From NCBI GenBank assembly GCA_945910005.1, contig OX246741.1, positions 36,794,776 through 36,858,775 on the forward strand: DNA of 64,000 nucleotides, given 5' to 3'. The stretch's first letter is position 1. Each line of letters starts with the position of its first letter. This document shows positions 34,123 through 44,300 of the stretch, piece after piece. The translations under genes were made by a program, and so were the position numbers. This DNA comes from Isoperla grammatica. Taxonomy: Eukaryota; Arthropoda; Insecta; Plecoptera; Perlodidae. Under the pieces are notes generated by a model, which worked only from the letters and a program-made list of their open reading frames with translations, was not told the origin of the DNA and made no database searches.

Positions 34123-34520
34123 TTTGGTACCCAATGGTAGATTCATGTCATGGTCGAAGAGCAACTTGTCCGATGTTGATAGTGTGTAAGTTGCTATTAA
34201 TAATATTACAGGATGAATATTTTAAAAAATCAAATACAAATATAAGTTTGAAGTAACAAAACCAATAAGTCGTGTTTGAAGAGAAGTGATAATTTGAAAA
34301 TAGATCACGGGAACCCAGCCATTCACAGCTTTCGATACCAAGAAATGGCGGAATCGCGGAAACGCCGGTGTTTAAACGACTTTATTTCATGAAACTAAAG
34401 TAGGACGGACTATACCTTTACAGTTTAGACCTACCTCTAGAACACAGTGGAATATTAGAATAAATACTTGCTGCGATTAGTTACTCAATGGATCTACGTA
34501 GGGCGTATCTCAGGGCGTAT
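34123..34520. other. Unrecognised DNA
   Basis: I see no gene, repeat or recognisable signal in this stretch. Confidence 0.4.
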
Positions 34521-34656
34521 CTCAATGCTCTATTTTGACGCTAGTCGACTAGCCTAGTGGACTAATGTAACAATTAGTGACAATTAATTACAACAATCAT
34601 TGATTGTTGTATGAGTGCACTAGGCTAGTCAACTAGCGTCAAAATAGAGCATTGAG
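34521..34656. mobile_element. 136-bp foldback MITE
   Basis: The ends form an inverted repeat of about 39 bp: the left begins CTCAATGCTCTATTTTGACG and the right ends with the inverse complement, with one mismatch noted (AGTCGACTAG against AGTCAACTAG). The interior is AT-rich. The target duplication is uncertain, so the superfamily is not assigned. Confidence 0.72.
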
Positions 34657-34799
34657 TAAAGTGTGAATTTGTATGCATACATTTTGACAGGCTTTCAATA
34701 AAAACAAAAGACTGCCAATGTTGCTCACAGCTTGCTGGATTTTGATAGTTCCTGTGAACTTCTTCGAATTCTCGAACTCTCATTGGCTACACAACAAGG

Positions 34800-34877
34800 T
34801 CTACTTGATCTCCGCCTAGCGGAGGCTCGTCGAACTCCCGAGTTCGACGACCCTCCGCCAGGCGGAGATCAAGTAGA
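34800..34877. repeat. 78-bp near-perfect palindrome (hairpin)
   Basis: Position x pairs with 69677 minus x. The arms of about 38 bp start TCTACTTGATCTCCGCCT and close on ACTCCCGAGT. Only a few bases mispair (GCGGAGG against CCTCCGC plus a single offset). It lies 27 bp from a SINE and resembles no other element here. Confidence 0.85.
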
Positions 34878-34904
34878 TTTCAACGTTAGCGATCAAGGTT
34901 ACAT

Positions 34905-35184
34905 AATAATAATAATAATTTTTTGTAGGAATACCCGTTCTAGGGTGCACACCAGCTTTACCTGATGTGCCCCTCTTCAGGTGACTAACTAGGTTATTGG
35001 GGTGTTTGGATAGTTGGGAAGGATTGTCCGAGGGCTGTTAGTATGACTCAATCCCAGCATTCGCTTTTACGACTGAGGAAAACCTCGGAAAAAACCTTCA
35101 GTCAGGACTGCCGGTGGCCGGAATCGAACCGGCAACCTCCCGAATTAGAGTCTCGCGTCTTACCGCTGAGCCACCTCTATCGGT
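34905..35184 (-). mobile_element. tRNA-derived SINE, 280 bp, with 10-bp TSD
   Basis: On the minus strand the head has a Pol III A box (TGGCTCAGCGG) and B box (GGTTCGATTCC) spaced as in a tRNA. A body with GAGGTTTTCCTCAG and GCGAATGCTGGGATT follows, and the tail is (ATT)n. Flanking AAGGTTACAT at 34895-34904 and 35185-35194 is a target-site duplication. The body motif resembles SINEs I know from arthropods and other invertebrates. It was mobilised by an unknown LINE. Confidence 0.9.
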
Positions 35185-35350
35185 AAGGTTACATGATTGC
35201 AGTGCGGGAGCTGCTAATTTCGTCGTGCGCCATCTTAGTATTCGGCAATAGTGCGCGCATGAACACAGGCAGTAAACCGTCCGCGGAAGTTTACTTCGAG
35301 GCCTCAGGGGTTATGACGAAAGCATGAGAATAGTTTCGTTGGGAGGACTA

Positions 35351-35592
35351 TAGTAACGGAGGCGGACCGTGTTGAAAACACTAGACGGAATGACAACGAA
35401 AAACTTCTTAGCAACGCACATTGCACTGCATTCAACAATGTCGGAAAGTATAATAGCTATGGAAATTAGAAAATGTTTTGCTTTGCGCATACTTGAATTG
35501 TTTTGAATTAGCTTTGAGCACTTTTCTGCCACAAAGTTCGTAGATATGGTCGCGCTCGCTTATCAACGCGTCATACAGAGCGTTTTCTTAGT
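35351..35592 (+). mobile_element. Second Helentron-like family, 3' fragment
   Basis: The last 240 bp of the element at 33406-34122 recur here in the same orientation with perhaps 80% identity by eye, ending with the same CGCTCGCTTAT, the hairpin (AACGC/GCGTT) and CTTAG. The 5' part is absent. Confidence 0.6.
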
Positions 35593-36160
35593 ATAATGAT
35601 TCGATAGGTGACGAGTGATTGGCACTTAACAAACGGTGGCATTAGTTCACAATGAGGTTGAATATGGTATTACGCTGATGTAAAATCGTCGCAAAACAAC
35701 CTTACAAGCTGAGTGGAGTGTTGCCGACCAGCGAGCCCCTATTAGCTGATTGGCCACGAGTCCCTATGGTGCTTCTACGACAAGGTTGTTTGAGTTGACC
35801 ACATTGGCCGACTGCAGCGCTGGTCGATGTCCTCTGAACACTCACCACCCGTAATGTTGGACCCAAGTCTTGAATCAAAACGCTTACTTTTAGTTGTTAC
35901 ACAACGTATTTTTTACCCTGCGGAAAGAAATCCATGGTTTGATACTTTTTAAACGTTCTCCATCACAGCCCTCTGCCGGATACTTTCAGCTGGAATTAGT
36001 GATACTCGATTTTGGTTGGTCAATTGATAATTACTGCCGGGAACGACAAAATACCAAGTTAATGTCATACAACTTTCAAGATTATAGCACTTTATTCAAA
36101 CCACAAAACGTCGACGTTATAAACTGACGTTATGAGACGATGTTTTGCTTCCAAACGTGA
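35593..36160. other. Unrecognised DNA
   Basis: No gene or repeat is recognised. A 77-codon plus-strand frame at 35894-36127 shows no motif and is probably chance. Confidence 0.4.
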
Positions 36161-36548
36161 GGTGAAGACTTATCGGTCCCTATGGTTTGTTTCAACTAAC
36201 CACTCTGCAAAGCTCGGTGAAGACTTATCGGTCCCTATGGTTTGTTTCAACCGACCACTCTGCAAAGCTCGGTGAAGACTTATCGGTCCCTATGGTTTGT
36301 TTCAACCGACCACTCTGCAAAGCTCGGTGAAGACTTATCGGTCCCTATGGTTTGTTTCAACCGACCACTCTGCAAAGCTCGGTGAAGACTTATCGGTCCC
36401 TATGGTTTGTTTCAACCGACCACTCTGCGAAGCTCGGTGAAGACTTATCGGTCCCTATGGTTTGTTTCAACCGACCACTCTGCGAAGCTCGGTGAAGACT
36501 TATCGGTCCCTAGGGTTTGTTTCAACCGACCACTCTGCGAAGCTCGGC
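36161..36548. repeat. 55-bp minisatellite, 7 units
   Basis: Units beginning GGTGAAGACT start at 36161 and every 55 bp to 36491. They are nearly identical, with one CAAAGCTC/CGAAGCTC variant separating the first five units from the last ones. It is non-coding. Confidence 0.95.
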
Positions 36549-36860
36549 GAAGCGGCGACTGCATTTTTAAAACATACCATCCACTGATGGTTTAAAAAGT
36601 AGACGAGGCTATTTGTTTGTGACGTATGCGTATGTCACGTGGTATCTTTGAAAGGCACGCACCATAGGTTTTAGTTTGGGCAAGTTCAAGGAACAAGGTG
36701 GCATTGCAACACAACATTGCATTTTTTCCACCCGGCCATGAAAGAAGGAAGTAGTTTTTCACTCCTTCAGATTCAGTGATAAGCAATTACATATCGGTAA
36801 TGCGTGCAATTACATGTGCATACTTGATAAGTATAGCCGCGATGGAGTAAGAGAACAATT

Positions 36861-37060
36861 NNNNNNNNNNNNNNNNNNNNNNNNNNNNNNNNNNNNNNNN
36901 NNNNNNNNNNNNNNNNNNNNNNNNNNNNNNNNNNNNNNNNNNNNNNNNNNNNNNNNNNNNNNNNNNNNNNNNNNNNNNNNNNNNNNNNNNNNNNNNNNNN
37001 NNNNNNNNNNNNNNNNNNNNNNNNNNNNNNNNNNNNNNNNNNNNNNNNNNNNNNNNNNNN
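36861..37060. other. Assembly gap (200 N)
   Basis: This is a run of exactly 200 N, the conventional size for a gap of unknown length. The flanks do not overlap. The right flank enters the diverged tandem repeat at once, so the gap may hide more of that array. Confidence 0.99.
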
Positions 37061-38900
37061 CTCTTCCCCTCAACTACATTCCAGTACCCTCCTCGTATTT
37101 CCACATCCTTCCTCCCTTTGTCATGCCAGTAAATTTAATTTTTTGAACAAGGTAAAAAACACAATTCTTTATTTTTCAAGGAGAATGTAAATTACCATTT
37201 TCATGTCGCTAACAACTTCTGTTTTTTTAGTTTTACGTGCACTCGTAATAAAATCCAGCCCAGTTTTCACCCACCCCTACCTACCCCTCAACTAGATTGT
37301 CAGAAAATGGTAAAACTTGTGTTGTTTTTTATTTTAAAATGATATCTAATTGCCGAGTTTTACGTCTATAACATATTTAGTATTGAAAAATTCACCTCCT
37401 CCTGTTTTCCCTCGTTTTCACCCGCCTTAACTTGGTTTTAGAACAATGGTAAAGCATGTTTTTATTTATTCTTTTGGGAGAATCTAAATACCAATTTCTA
37501 CGTCTGTAAAATTTTCCGTTTTCGAAATATACATTAGCTCTTAAAATGTTTTAGCCCCTCTAACTGGATTTTTTGAAAATTATAAAAAACTAGTTGTTTT
37601 AATAATATTTGCATAATAGTCTCAATATTAAATACTAAATTTCACTACAATAACATCTTCCGTTTTGAGTTTAAAGAAATCACTCCTGGTTTTCACTCCT
37701 GGATTTTCTAAATGTATTAAAAAGGAGTTTCTTTATTTTTAAAGAAATATCTAAATACCCCTTTCAACGTCTGTAACATTTTCCATATTCGGTTTTTTTA
37801 AATGTGGGAACCTTAAAAAAAATCCAACCACCTTATCACCCCCCTGAACTGCATTTTCAGGAAATGGTATAAAACATTATGATGATGATATTTGGATGTT
37901 AACGACCCATATTTTTGCAACGAGGCTAATCATGACGATGAATGGGTTGCTATGAAGAAAAAACACGCCACATGACAACCATGCCTAAGCCAGGGTTCGA
38001 ACCTGGACAGCTAGGACCGCGGTTAACTAGACCAACGCCTAATTGACCTCGGCCAACTGCGCCGGCTTTTATAACACGTATTCCTTCGTTTTTGAAGGTA
38101 TTACGCAAATACAAATACCAATTTTCACGGCTGTTACAGTTTCGGTTTTTGACTTATGGGTGTCCTCATTAGAAAAAAAAGAACACTGCCTTTTTCGCCC
38201 CCCTTTACTGGATTTTTGAAAAATCGCAAAAACAGTGTTTCTTTATTTCGAAGAAAAATATATGCACCACGTTACACGTCTCGAATATCTTCGATATAAG
38301 AGATTAAAAAATTCATACCCCTCACTTCACCATCGCTTTTCATCCTAAACAGGATTTTAGGAAAATGGGATCCTATGTTTTCCTTTATTTTTAAAGGTGA
38401 ATCTAACCACTATTTTTCCCGTCTGTAACACATTCGGGTTTTTAGATACGGCGTCCTCATAAAAAGTTACCCCCCCCCCCCCCCCCCCCCTTTCACCCCT
38501 GTTAAATGAATTTTCATTTTATTAATTTTTAATTAGCATAATCTACGTCAATTTTTACGTCCTGTAACACGCTCGGTTTTAGAGATACAAAATACCCCCC
38601 AGTTTTCACCCCTTAACAAGACTGTTTTGAAATTGGGAAAACACATGTTTCGTATTTTGTAAAGAGGAATATATATCATATTTTACGTTTGAAACATCTT
38701 CCATCTTCGGTTTTTGAGTCATACATCTAGACATTGTCATACAAAACATGCAACGCCCTGTTTTCACCCTCATTTATTGGATTTTTGGTGCAAAACACCT
38801 GTTTAATTATTTTTAATAGAGAATTCAAGTACCAATTTCAGCGTCTGTAATAGCTTCGATTGTTGAGATAGAATTCAAAAAATCAACTTCAATCCCTTTT
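37061..38900. repeat. Diverged tandem repeat, about 145-bp period, 11-12 units
   Basis: A motif of the form TAAATACCAATTT followed by ACGTCTGTAACATcTTC recurs near 37193, 37346, 37487, 37628, 37752, 38110, 38262, 38403, 38542, 38671 and 38827. It is followed each time by a pyrimidine-rich CCCCTTTTCACCC block and then by ATTTTTGAAAATGG. Units are heavily mutated, so this is an old satellite. It is broken by a SINE and contains a 21-base C run (38470-38490). Confidence 0.82.
37880..38066 (-). mobile_element. tRNA-derived SINE inside the diverged satellite
   Basis: The minus-strand head contains GCGCAGTTGGCCGAGGTC (A-box region) and GGTTCGAACCC (B box) with a long intervening arm, as in Ser/Leu-type tRNAs. 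The tail ends in CATCATCAT. It replaces part of the satellite period between units at 37752 and 38110. The target duplication is unclear (TATAAAAC against TATAACAC at best). Confidence 0.75.
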
Positions 38901-39711
38901 CACATGTATTATAGCGATAAAGCTAATTAAATATGCTAGATTTCACATTCACGTAACGCGTTCTTCTAGATCTTTATAGAACATTGTATACGAGTGTTCA
39001 TAATATGACATATTGTCATTTGTCATTACGTATACATGTGACCATAGTAATGACGTATAACTGATGACGTTTTACTCATCACTCAAGTTCGCAGAATTCC
39101 TAGACGTGATTCATAGAACTACCAAATTTACATGAAAGTTCGAGCAACGAGAAAGGAAATTTCCGCGGTCTCCGCCTCAGGTCACCGCGTCTCTAGCAAA
39201 TGACAGCCAATGTTTTAACATTTAAATTAAGAAGCCCACAGAGATTGTTTGAACTGATAACGTCATAAGATACAAACCAATTAAAATTTATAACGTCATA
39301 AGATGCAAACCAATTAAACACATTGAAACATAAGAATAAGTTCACTTTCGAGTAAATTATTCACTGTCAAATTCGACTATAAAACACTGGTGTTTCCAAC
39401 CGAAAAATTGAGTAGGATCCGAGAACACAAGGAAGACCTGGAAGCCCCGCCTGGAGACCGTAACTCAAAACCTTAAACTACTTATGCATGCTAAATAACT
39501 TCTAGCCTACTCTACGTTACGAAGCTACCTCTGTCATAAATTCACTTGCCTGAGAGATGGAACTGTAAATTCAGTGAAAGCCTAAATTCAGTGCTATCAG
39601 TAGGTTCAGTGTTAGTTATTAATTCACGCACTTCTATGATGTGGTGTATAAGACTTGACATAATATTATATGCTTACAGTGATTATAAATGTACCCTATT
39701 ATGATACAAGG
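38901..39711. other. Unrecognised AT-rich DNA
   Basis: I see nothing supportable here. CAAGG at 39707-39711 directly precedes the outer BEL LTR and would be its target duplication if a right-hand copy were found. Confidence 0.4.
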
Positions 39712-40210
39712 TGTTCACGCCTACCTCCCTAGTTTGTAGTTAATTTCATATATTGTTTTAAGTCACTCTTACGGTTGTTGACGTCACGTCCTTCTACGCC
39801 CTTCGCTCTTATCTCCATTTCCCCTACCCCTTGTGACGTATGCATGTTTTTGTGTGTGAGCTGCAATTGTGCAGTCAGACCAGTCTGGTTTCATCTCTCC
39901 TACGTGCCTGTCATACTCATCTCGCCTTCGAACCGCTTGCGGACTCCGAGCATCGAGCTCACCCATTGTCTACGCGCTGCTGCTTGTGGTTCTTCGAGCC
40001 TCTCTTGAGGCGTTTTTCTTACTCTTTCTTTCTTCTCCTTTCAACCCTGGGTTCTTTATTCTTTTCTTTACCTAGCAAACAACTAGTCTCTGCACTTCGG
40101 CATCACACTATTCTCCACCTCACTGCATTCTCGGTAAGTTCATTCAAAATATACAGACCACTTTCAGTTCTAATTATACAATCTTTTCTCTTTACTTCCC
40201 CGCGCTAACA
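39712..40210 (+). repeat. Outer BEL, left LTR (499 bp)
   Basis: It starts TGTTCACGCC and ends GCGCTAACA. It is followed closely by a primer-binding-like TGGTCCTCC at about 40216. It matches 53099-53573 with scattered substitutions and small indels. Short open frames in it have no meaning. Confidence 0.88.
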
Positions 40211-40497
40211 TTTTTTGGTCCTCCGTCGTCCGAATCTTCAGCCAGTTATTCCTCAGTCAAAGCTATCTTTATCATTATCTTTATTTTTTCTCTCGTCAGT
40301 TGCGTCGTCCCGCGCGGACACGTCATTCTCTCGTCCCTCGCGCTGTCGACATTTAACTCGTCATACAAGTGACGTATTCAACAATAAACTTTGTTGTTTT
40401 GACAGTAAGGTCAGTGTGCTCAACTACATTCAGCTGGGTTTACATATAACACTGCTTGTGTTGACGGATTTCTCTCGTTTTTCCTTCATAATTTCTT

Positions 40498-40760
40498 GTG
40501 TTTTCCCCTCTGTTCATTACGGATGATCTTGTTTCTGAACAAGAAAAGCTTGTTGCTCAGCGCGAAGTCATTTTTGCGTCTGTCCAACGTACGTACAAAG
40601 CCTTCGCTAACTTAACACCTGACAACCTACACTTAAATAGGCCTAGGTTCGAAAAGTTGTCGACGTTTGACTCGAGCTTTCAGCAGATACAACTGGCCAT
40701 CGCGGCCATAAATTCACAACTTATTGCTCCTGCTAAACCCGTCGAAGTTGACAAAGTGTT
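40498..40760 (+). pseudogene. Outer BEL gag, N-terminal fragment
   Basis: This encodes the gag start, including KLVAQREVIFASVQRTY, closely parallel to the inner element (KLVARREFIFASAQRTY). No ATG is visible in frame where the inner copy starts. The frame is cut at 40760, where the inner BEL element begins inside the target GTGTT, and resumes at 47263. Confidence 0.85.
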
Positions 40761-41253
40761 TGTTCGCGCCATTTATTCGTCGCTGGTGATATGTATTTTC
40801 TTGGTGTTGGTATACCTGTCTATTTATTTTCATATGTTTCGATTTTCGACTAATCACGTAATCTCTTACAGTTTTCCCGTTAAGAGCCCGTTTGCATTAT
40901 CTCTTATCTCGTTAGTAGTGTCCCAGTCTCCGACCTCGTCGGTCACGTCTGTATTGTTCGAGTCTCGACCTCGTCAAGTTGGTTTTCTCTCTCGTTTTCT
41001 CTCTCGTGCGCCAAGACTGCTTCCTCGCTGCTGCATGTCCTGGGTTCGATCGCCTTCCAGGCATTTTCATCTTTCCTTCTTTTCTCATCTAAACTCGAGT
41101 TTCTTTCTTCTATCTCTTTCTCACGACGGCCACTTTCCGCCAGTCGCTATTATCAACGCTTCGTCACCTTTCGAACATCATTGGGGTAAGTTTTCAATCA
41201 AATATATACAGTCCACTAAAAAACTCCTCGGAGTGAGCACCCCGGCTGAAACA
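40761..41253 (+). repeat. Inner BEL, left LTR (493 bp)
   Basis: It starts TGTTCGCGCC and ends CTGAAACA, followed by a primer-binding-like TGGTCCTCGC. It differs from the right LTR at roughly a dozen positions counted by eye. Confidence 0.93.
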
Positions 41254-41393
41254 TATGGTCCTCGCGGAGCCGAATTGTCCGGTCTTTTTCTGCATTTTTC
41301 TCGAAGATTTTCTCAATCAAGGTCAGTCCTTAGTTGGTCGCACAATATACACGTCATTGAGTGTTGTGTGTTTCCGCTCTCGTATTCAATTGA

Positions 41394-44300
41394 TTGTGCT
41401 ATTCAGTGTGTGGCTCTTACGTACGTCGTACATCCCTTGTGTTTCTAACATTGTCTTTTGCATTTCCGATCATAATGGTCGATATTACGGCAGAACTAAA
41501 CAAGTTAGTTGCTCGACGCGAGTTTATATTCGCGTCCGCCCAACGAACGTACACTGCGTTCGAAAAAATAAAACCTGAACAAGTTGAGTCACATAGGCCT
41601 CGGTTCGATGAATTATCTGTTTTGAAATCGGATTTTCAAGAAATTCAAATGTCCATTGCCGATCTCAACACTCAAGTAGTTCTTCCTGCCAAGCCGATCG
41701 AAATAGACAAAGTTCAGGAGAGTTTTGAAACGTTGTTTTACGCTGCTAAATCTCGGTTTCTCACGGCTGATAAATTAAATCAGCGTCCTGCTGTGACTCA
41801 ACCTGGGTCTCTACCCGCTTCAGTCAAACCATCCATTGCATTGCCTGTCATAGATCTTCCCAAGTTCAAAGGTGACATTTGTAAATGGCCCGAGTTCTAT
41901 GCTCTATTCAAGTCTCTTATTGATGATAACAAGTCATTAAGTAATGTTCAAAAATTACACTATTTAAAAACTTCGTTGTCTGAAATACCGTTGGCACTCA
42001 TCTCAGAGTTTCAAATAATTGAGGAAAATTATCCCCTCGCTTTGCAAACGCTCGTCTCTCGTTATCAAAACAAGCGATTATTAGGGAGCTTGTATGTTCA
42101 CAAGATTTTAGATTTTGTTTCTCTGAAAACGTCATCTTATGATGGTCTTCAAGCATTTCTCAAAGTACATCGCAATTCTGTCGACTCTTTGAAAGCCCTG
42201 AATATTCCTGACCTGGGCGATTTCCTTCTACTGTGTTTGGCATTAGCTTACCTCGATACGTCATCTCGCAAGGCTTTTGAAACCAAACAATCGTCTAATT
42301 CGACTCCCGAATATAAATCGCTTATTGATTTTGTCGAAGACCAATCTAAAGTAATGGAGTTATGTGCTGTCGGTAAAAACTCAGTCACTTCTGTCAAAAG
42401 TTCTCCCCCTGTGAAGAAAGTAAATACGTTGATGGTGTCATCTGATGTTTCGAACTTGAGTTCAAAACCATCTTACAATGACTCATCTCGCAATCACGCT
42501 CATACTAACGTGTCCACTTGTCCGTTATGTAAGGCTTTGCATTCATTCTATCAATGTAATGATTTCCGTGGTTTAACCGTAGACCAACGTTACGACACTC
42601 TGCGACAATTAAAACGCTGTTTTAATTGTATGGGTGCACATCTACGAACCCAATGCAGTTCAACAAAGTTTTGTTCCGTGTGTCATAGTACCAAACATCA
42701 CTCTATGTTGCATGTAGACTCCACTCAGTCTTCTGCGGACGATACTCCTGTCTCCGATCAAGGCCATCAGGTGCCACAGACTCTGTCGTGTCAAGTCCGG
42801 GATTCGAACCCCACTCATCAAACTGTCATATTGGGCACCGTTCGCGCACTCATAAGTGATGCCCACGGGATATTGCACCCATTTCGCGCGGTTATTGACT
42901 CCGGGTCGCAAATCTCTGCCATCACTAATTCGTTAGTGCAACGTTTGGGCTTAAAAGTCAAACCAGCCACCGCCCAACTGTCAGGTGTTGGTCAAATTCA
43001 TGCTCGTGTGCATGGTATCGTCCAATGCAGTATAGCTTCTCGACGTTCTAAGCAACCGGCTATGCATGTCAACGCGCACGTTCTCTCAACCATTGCCGAC
43101 CATTTGCCTACTTCCTCCGTGTCCACTGAGGTCATAAAGCGCTATCATGACCTCGACCTCGCTGACGATCACTTCAATGTTCCCGGACCCATTGATTTTC
43201 TCATTGGTGCCGATCTCTACTCTGACATTCTCTGTAAAACTGGAAACACAATCGTAGGCAGCAAACCTGCTGCACTCAACACGGTTTTCGGTTGGGTGAT
43301 TTTGGGTCCAGTCAACTCTTCTGAACCTGCACCTGAGTCATCCTACTCTTTTCTCGCCGAGGCCAATACTCCTTTGGAACACACTCTTCGTCTCTTCTGG
43401 GAAACAGAAGAAGTTAGTCGACCCCCCTCTCTAGACCCATTGGATTCGCTCGCTGAAGAGCTTTTCATTAAAACCCACTCTCGCGACCCATGCGGTCGCT
43501 ACTCGGTCGCTCTACCTTTCAAGCCTGACTGCATCATGCCAGGCTATAATCGTGACGTTGCGCTCAAGAACTTTGTAAGTTTGGAGCGTCGTCTAAAGCG
43601 TGATCCTCCACTTCATGACACCTATCACGAGTTCATGAGTGAATACGCTCTTTCATTGCATATGCAGCCTGCTCCTCAACCTTCAGAGTACATTATCCCG
43701 CACCATTGTGTACACAAGGTCACAAGCTCTACCACTAAATTGCGAGTGGTATTCAACGCCTCCTCCCCTGATAAACGTGGAGTTGCTCTCAACCACGTCT
43801 TGCTCAGTGGTCCCAAACTTCAGAGTGACCTTCCCCGGGTTCTCACCACCTTTCGTGTCTATCCCGTAGCCCTGTGCGCGGACGTGAGACAGATGTACCG
43901 TCAAATCCTTGTACACCAGGACGACCGTGCCTATCAGCACATATTTTGGCGTCCTGAGCCTTCCTCCCCTGTTATTGAGTACGAGCTCAACACAGTGACT
44001 TACGGTCTCACGCCCTCTGCTTTCCAGGCCCAAAGAGTGTTGCAGCAACTTGTCAAGGACGAGGGCGCGCAGTATCCTCTCGCTTCACGCGCCCTCACTT
44101 CAAACATCTACATCGATGACATAGTATCCGGTGCCAGTGACCTTGACGAAGCTCTCGCGCTCCGCGCTGAGTTGCAATCAATCACTCAGTGCGCCGGGGT
44201 CGAACTTCGCAAATGGGCTAGCAACTCTCCCGACGCTCTTAGCGCTCTTCCCCAGGACCACCTGGAGACTCCCCTGGTATTCTCTAACGATGAGCAGACT

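Noticed and set aside
35100..35184. A functional tRNA gene on the minus strand
   Set aside because: The Pol III boxes are present, but the sequence continues into a SINE body with tail and target duplication, so it is a retroposon head.
32770..36548. CRISPR-like arrays (53-bp and 55-bp repeats)
   Set aside because: The units are contiguous without unique spacers and the genome is animal, so these are minisatellites.
36787..37146. Open frames running through the N block
   Set aside because: They are produced only by treating N as coding; no evidence exists on either side.
37980..38066. A Ser/Leu tRNA gene on the minus strand
   Set aside because: The A and B boxes belong to a SINE with a CATCAT tail inserted in a satellite. 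A proper acceptor stem is not evident.
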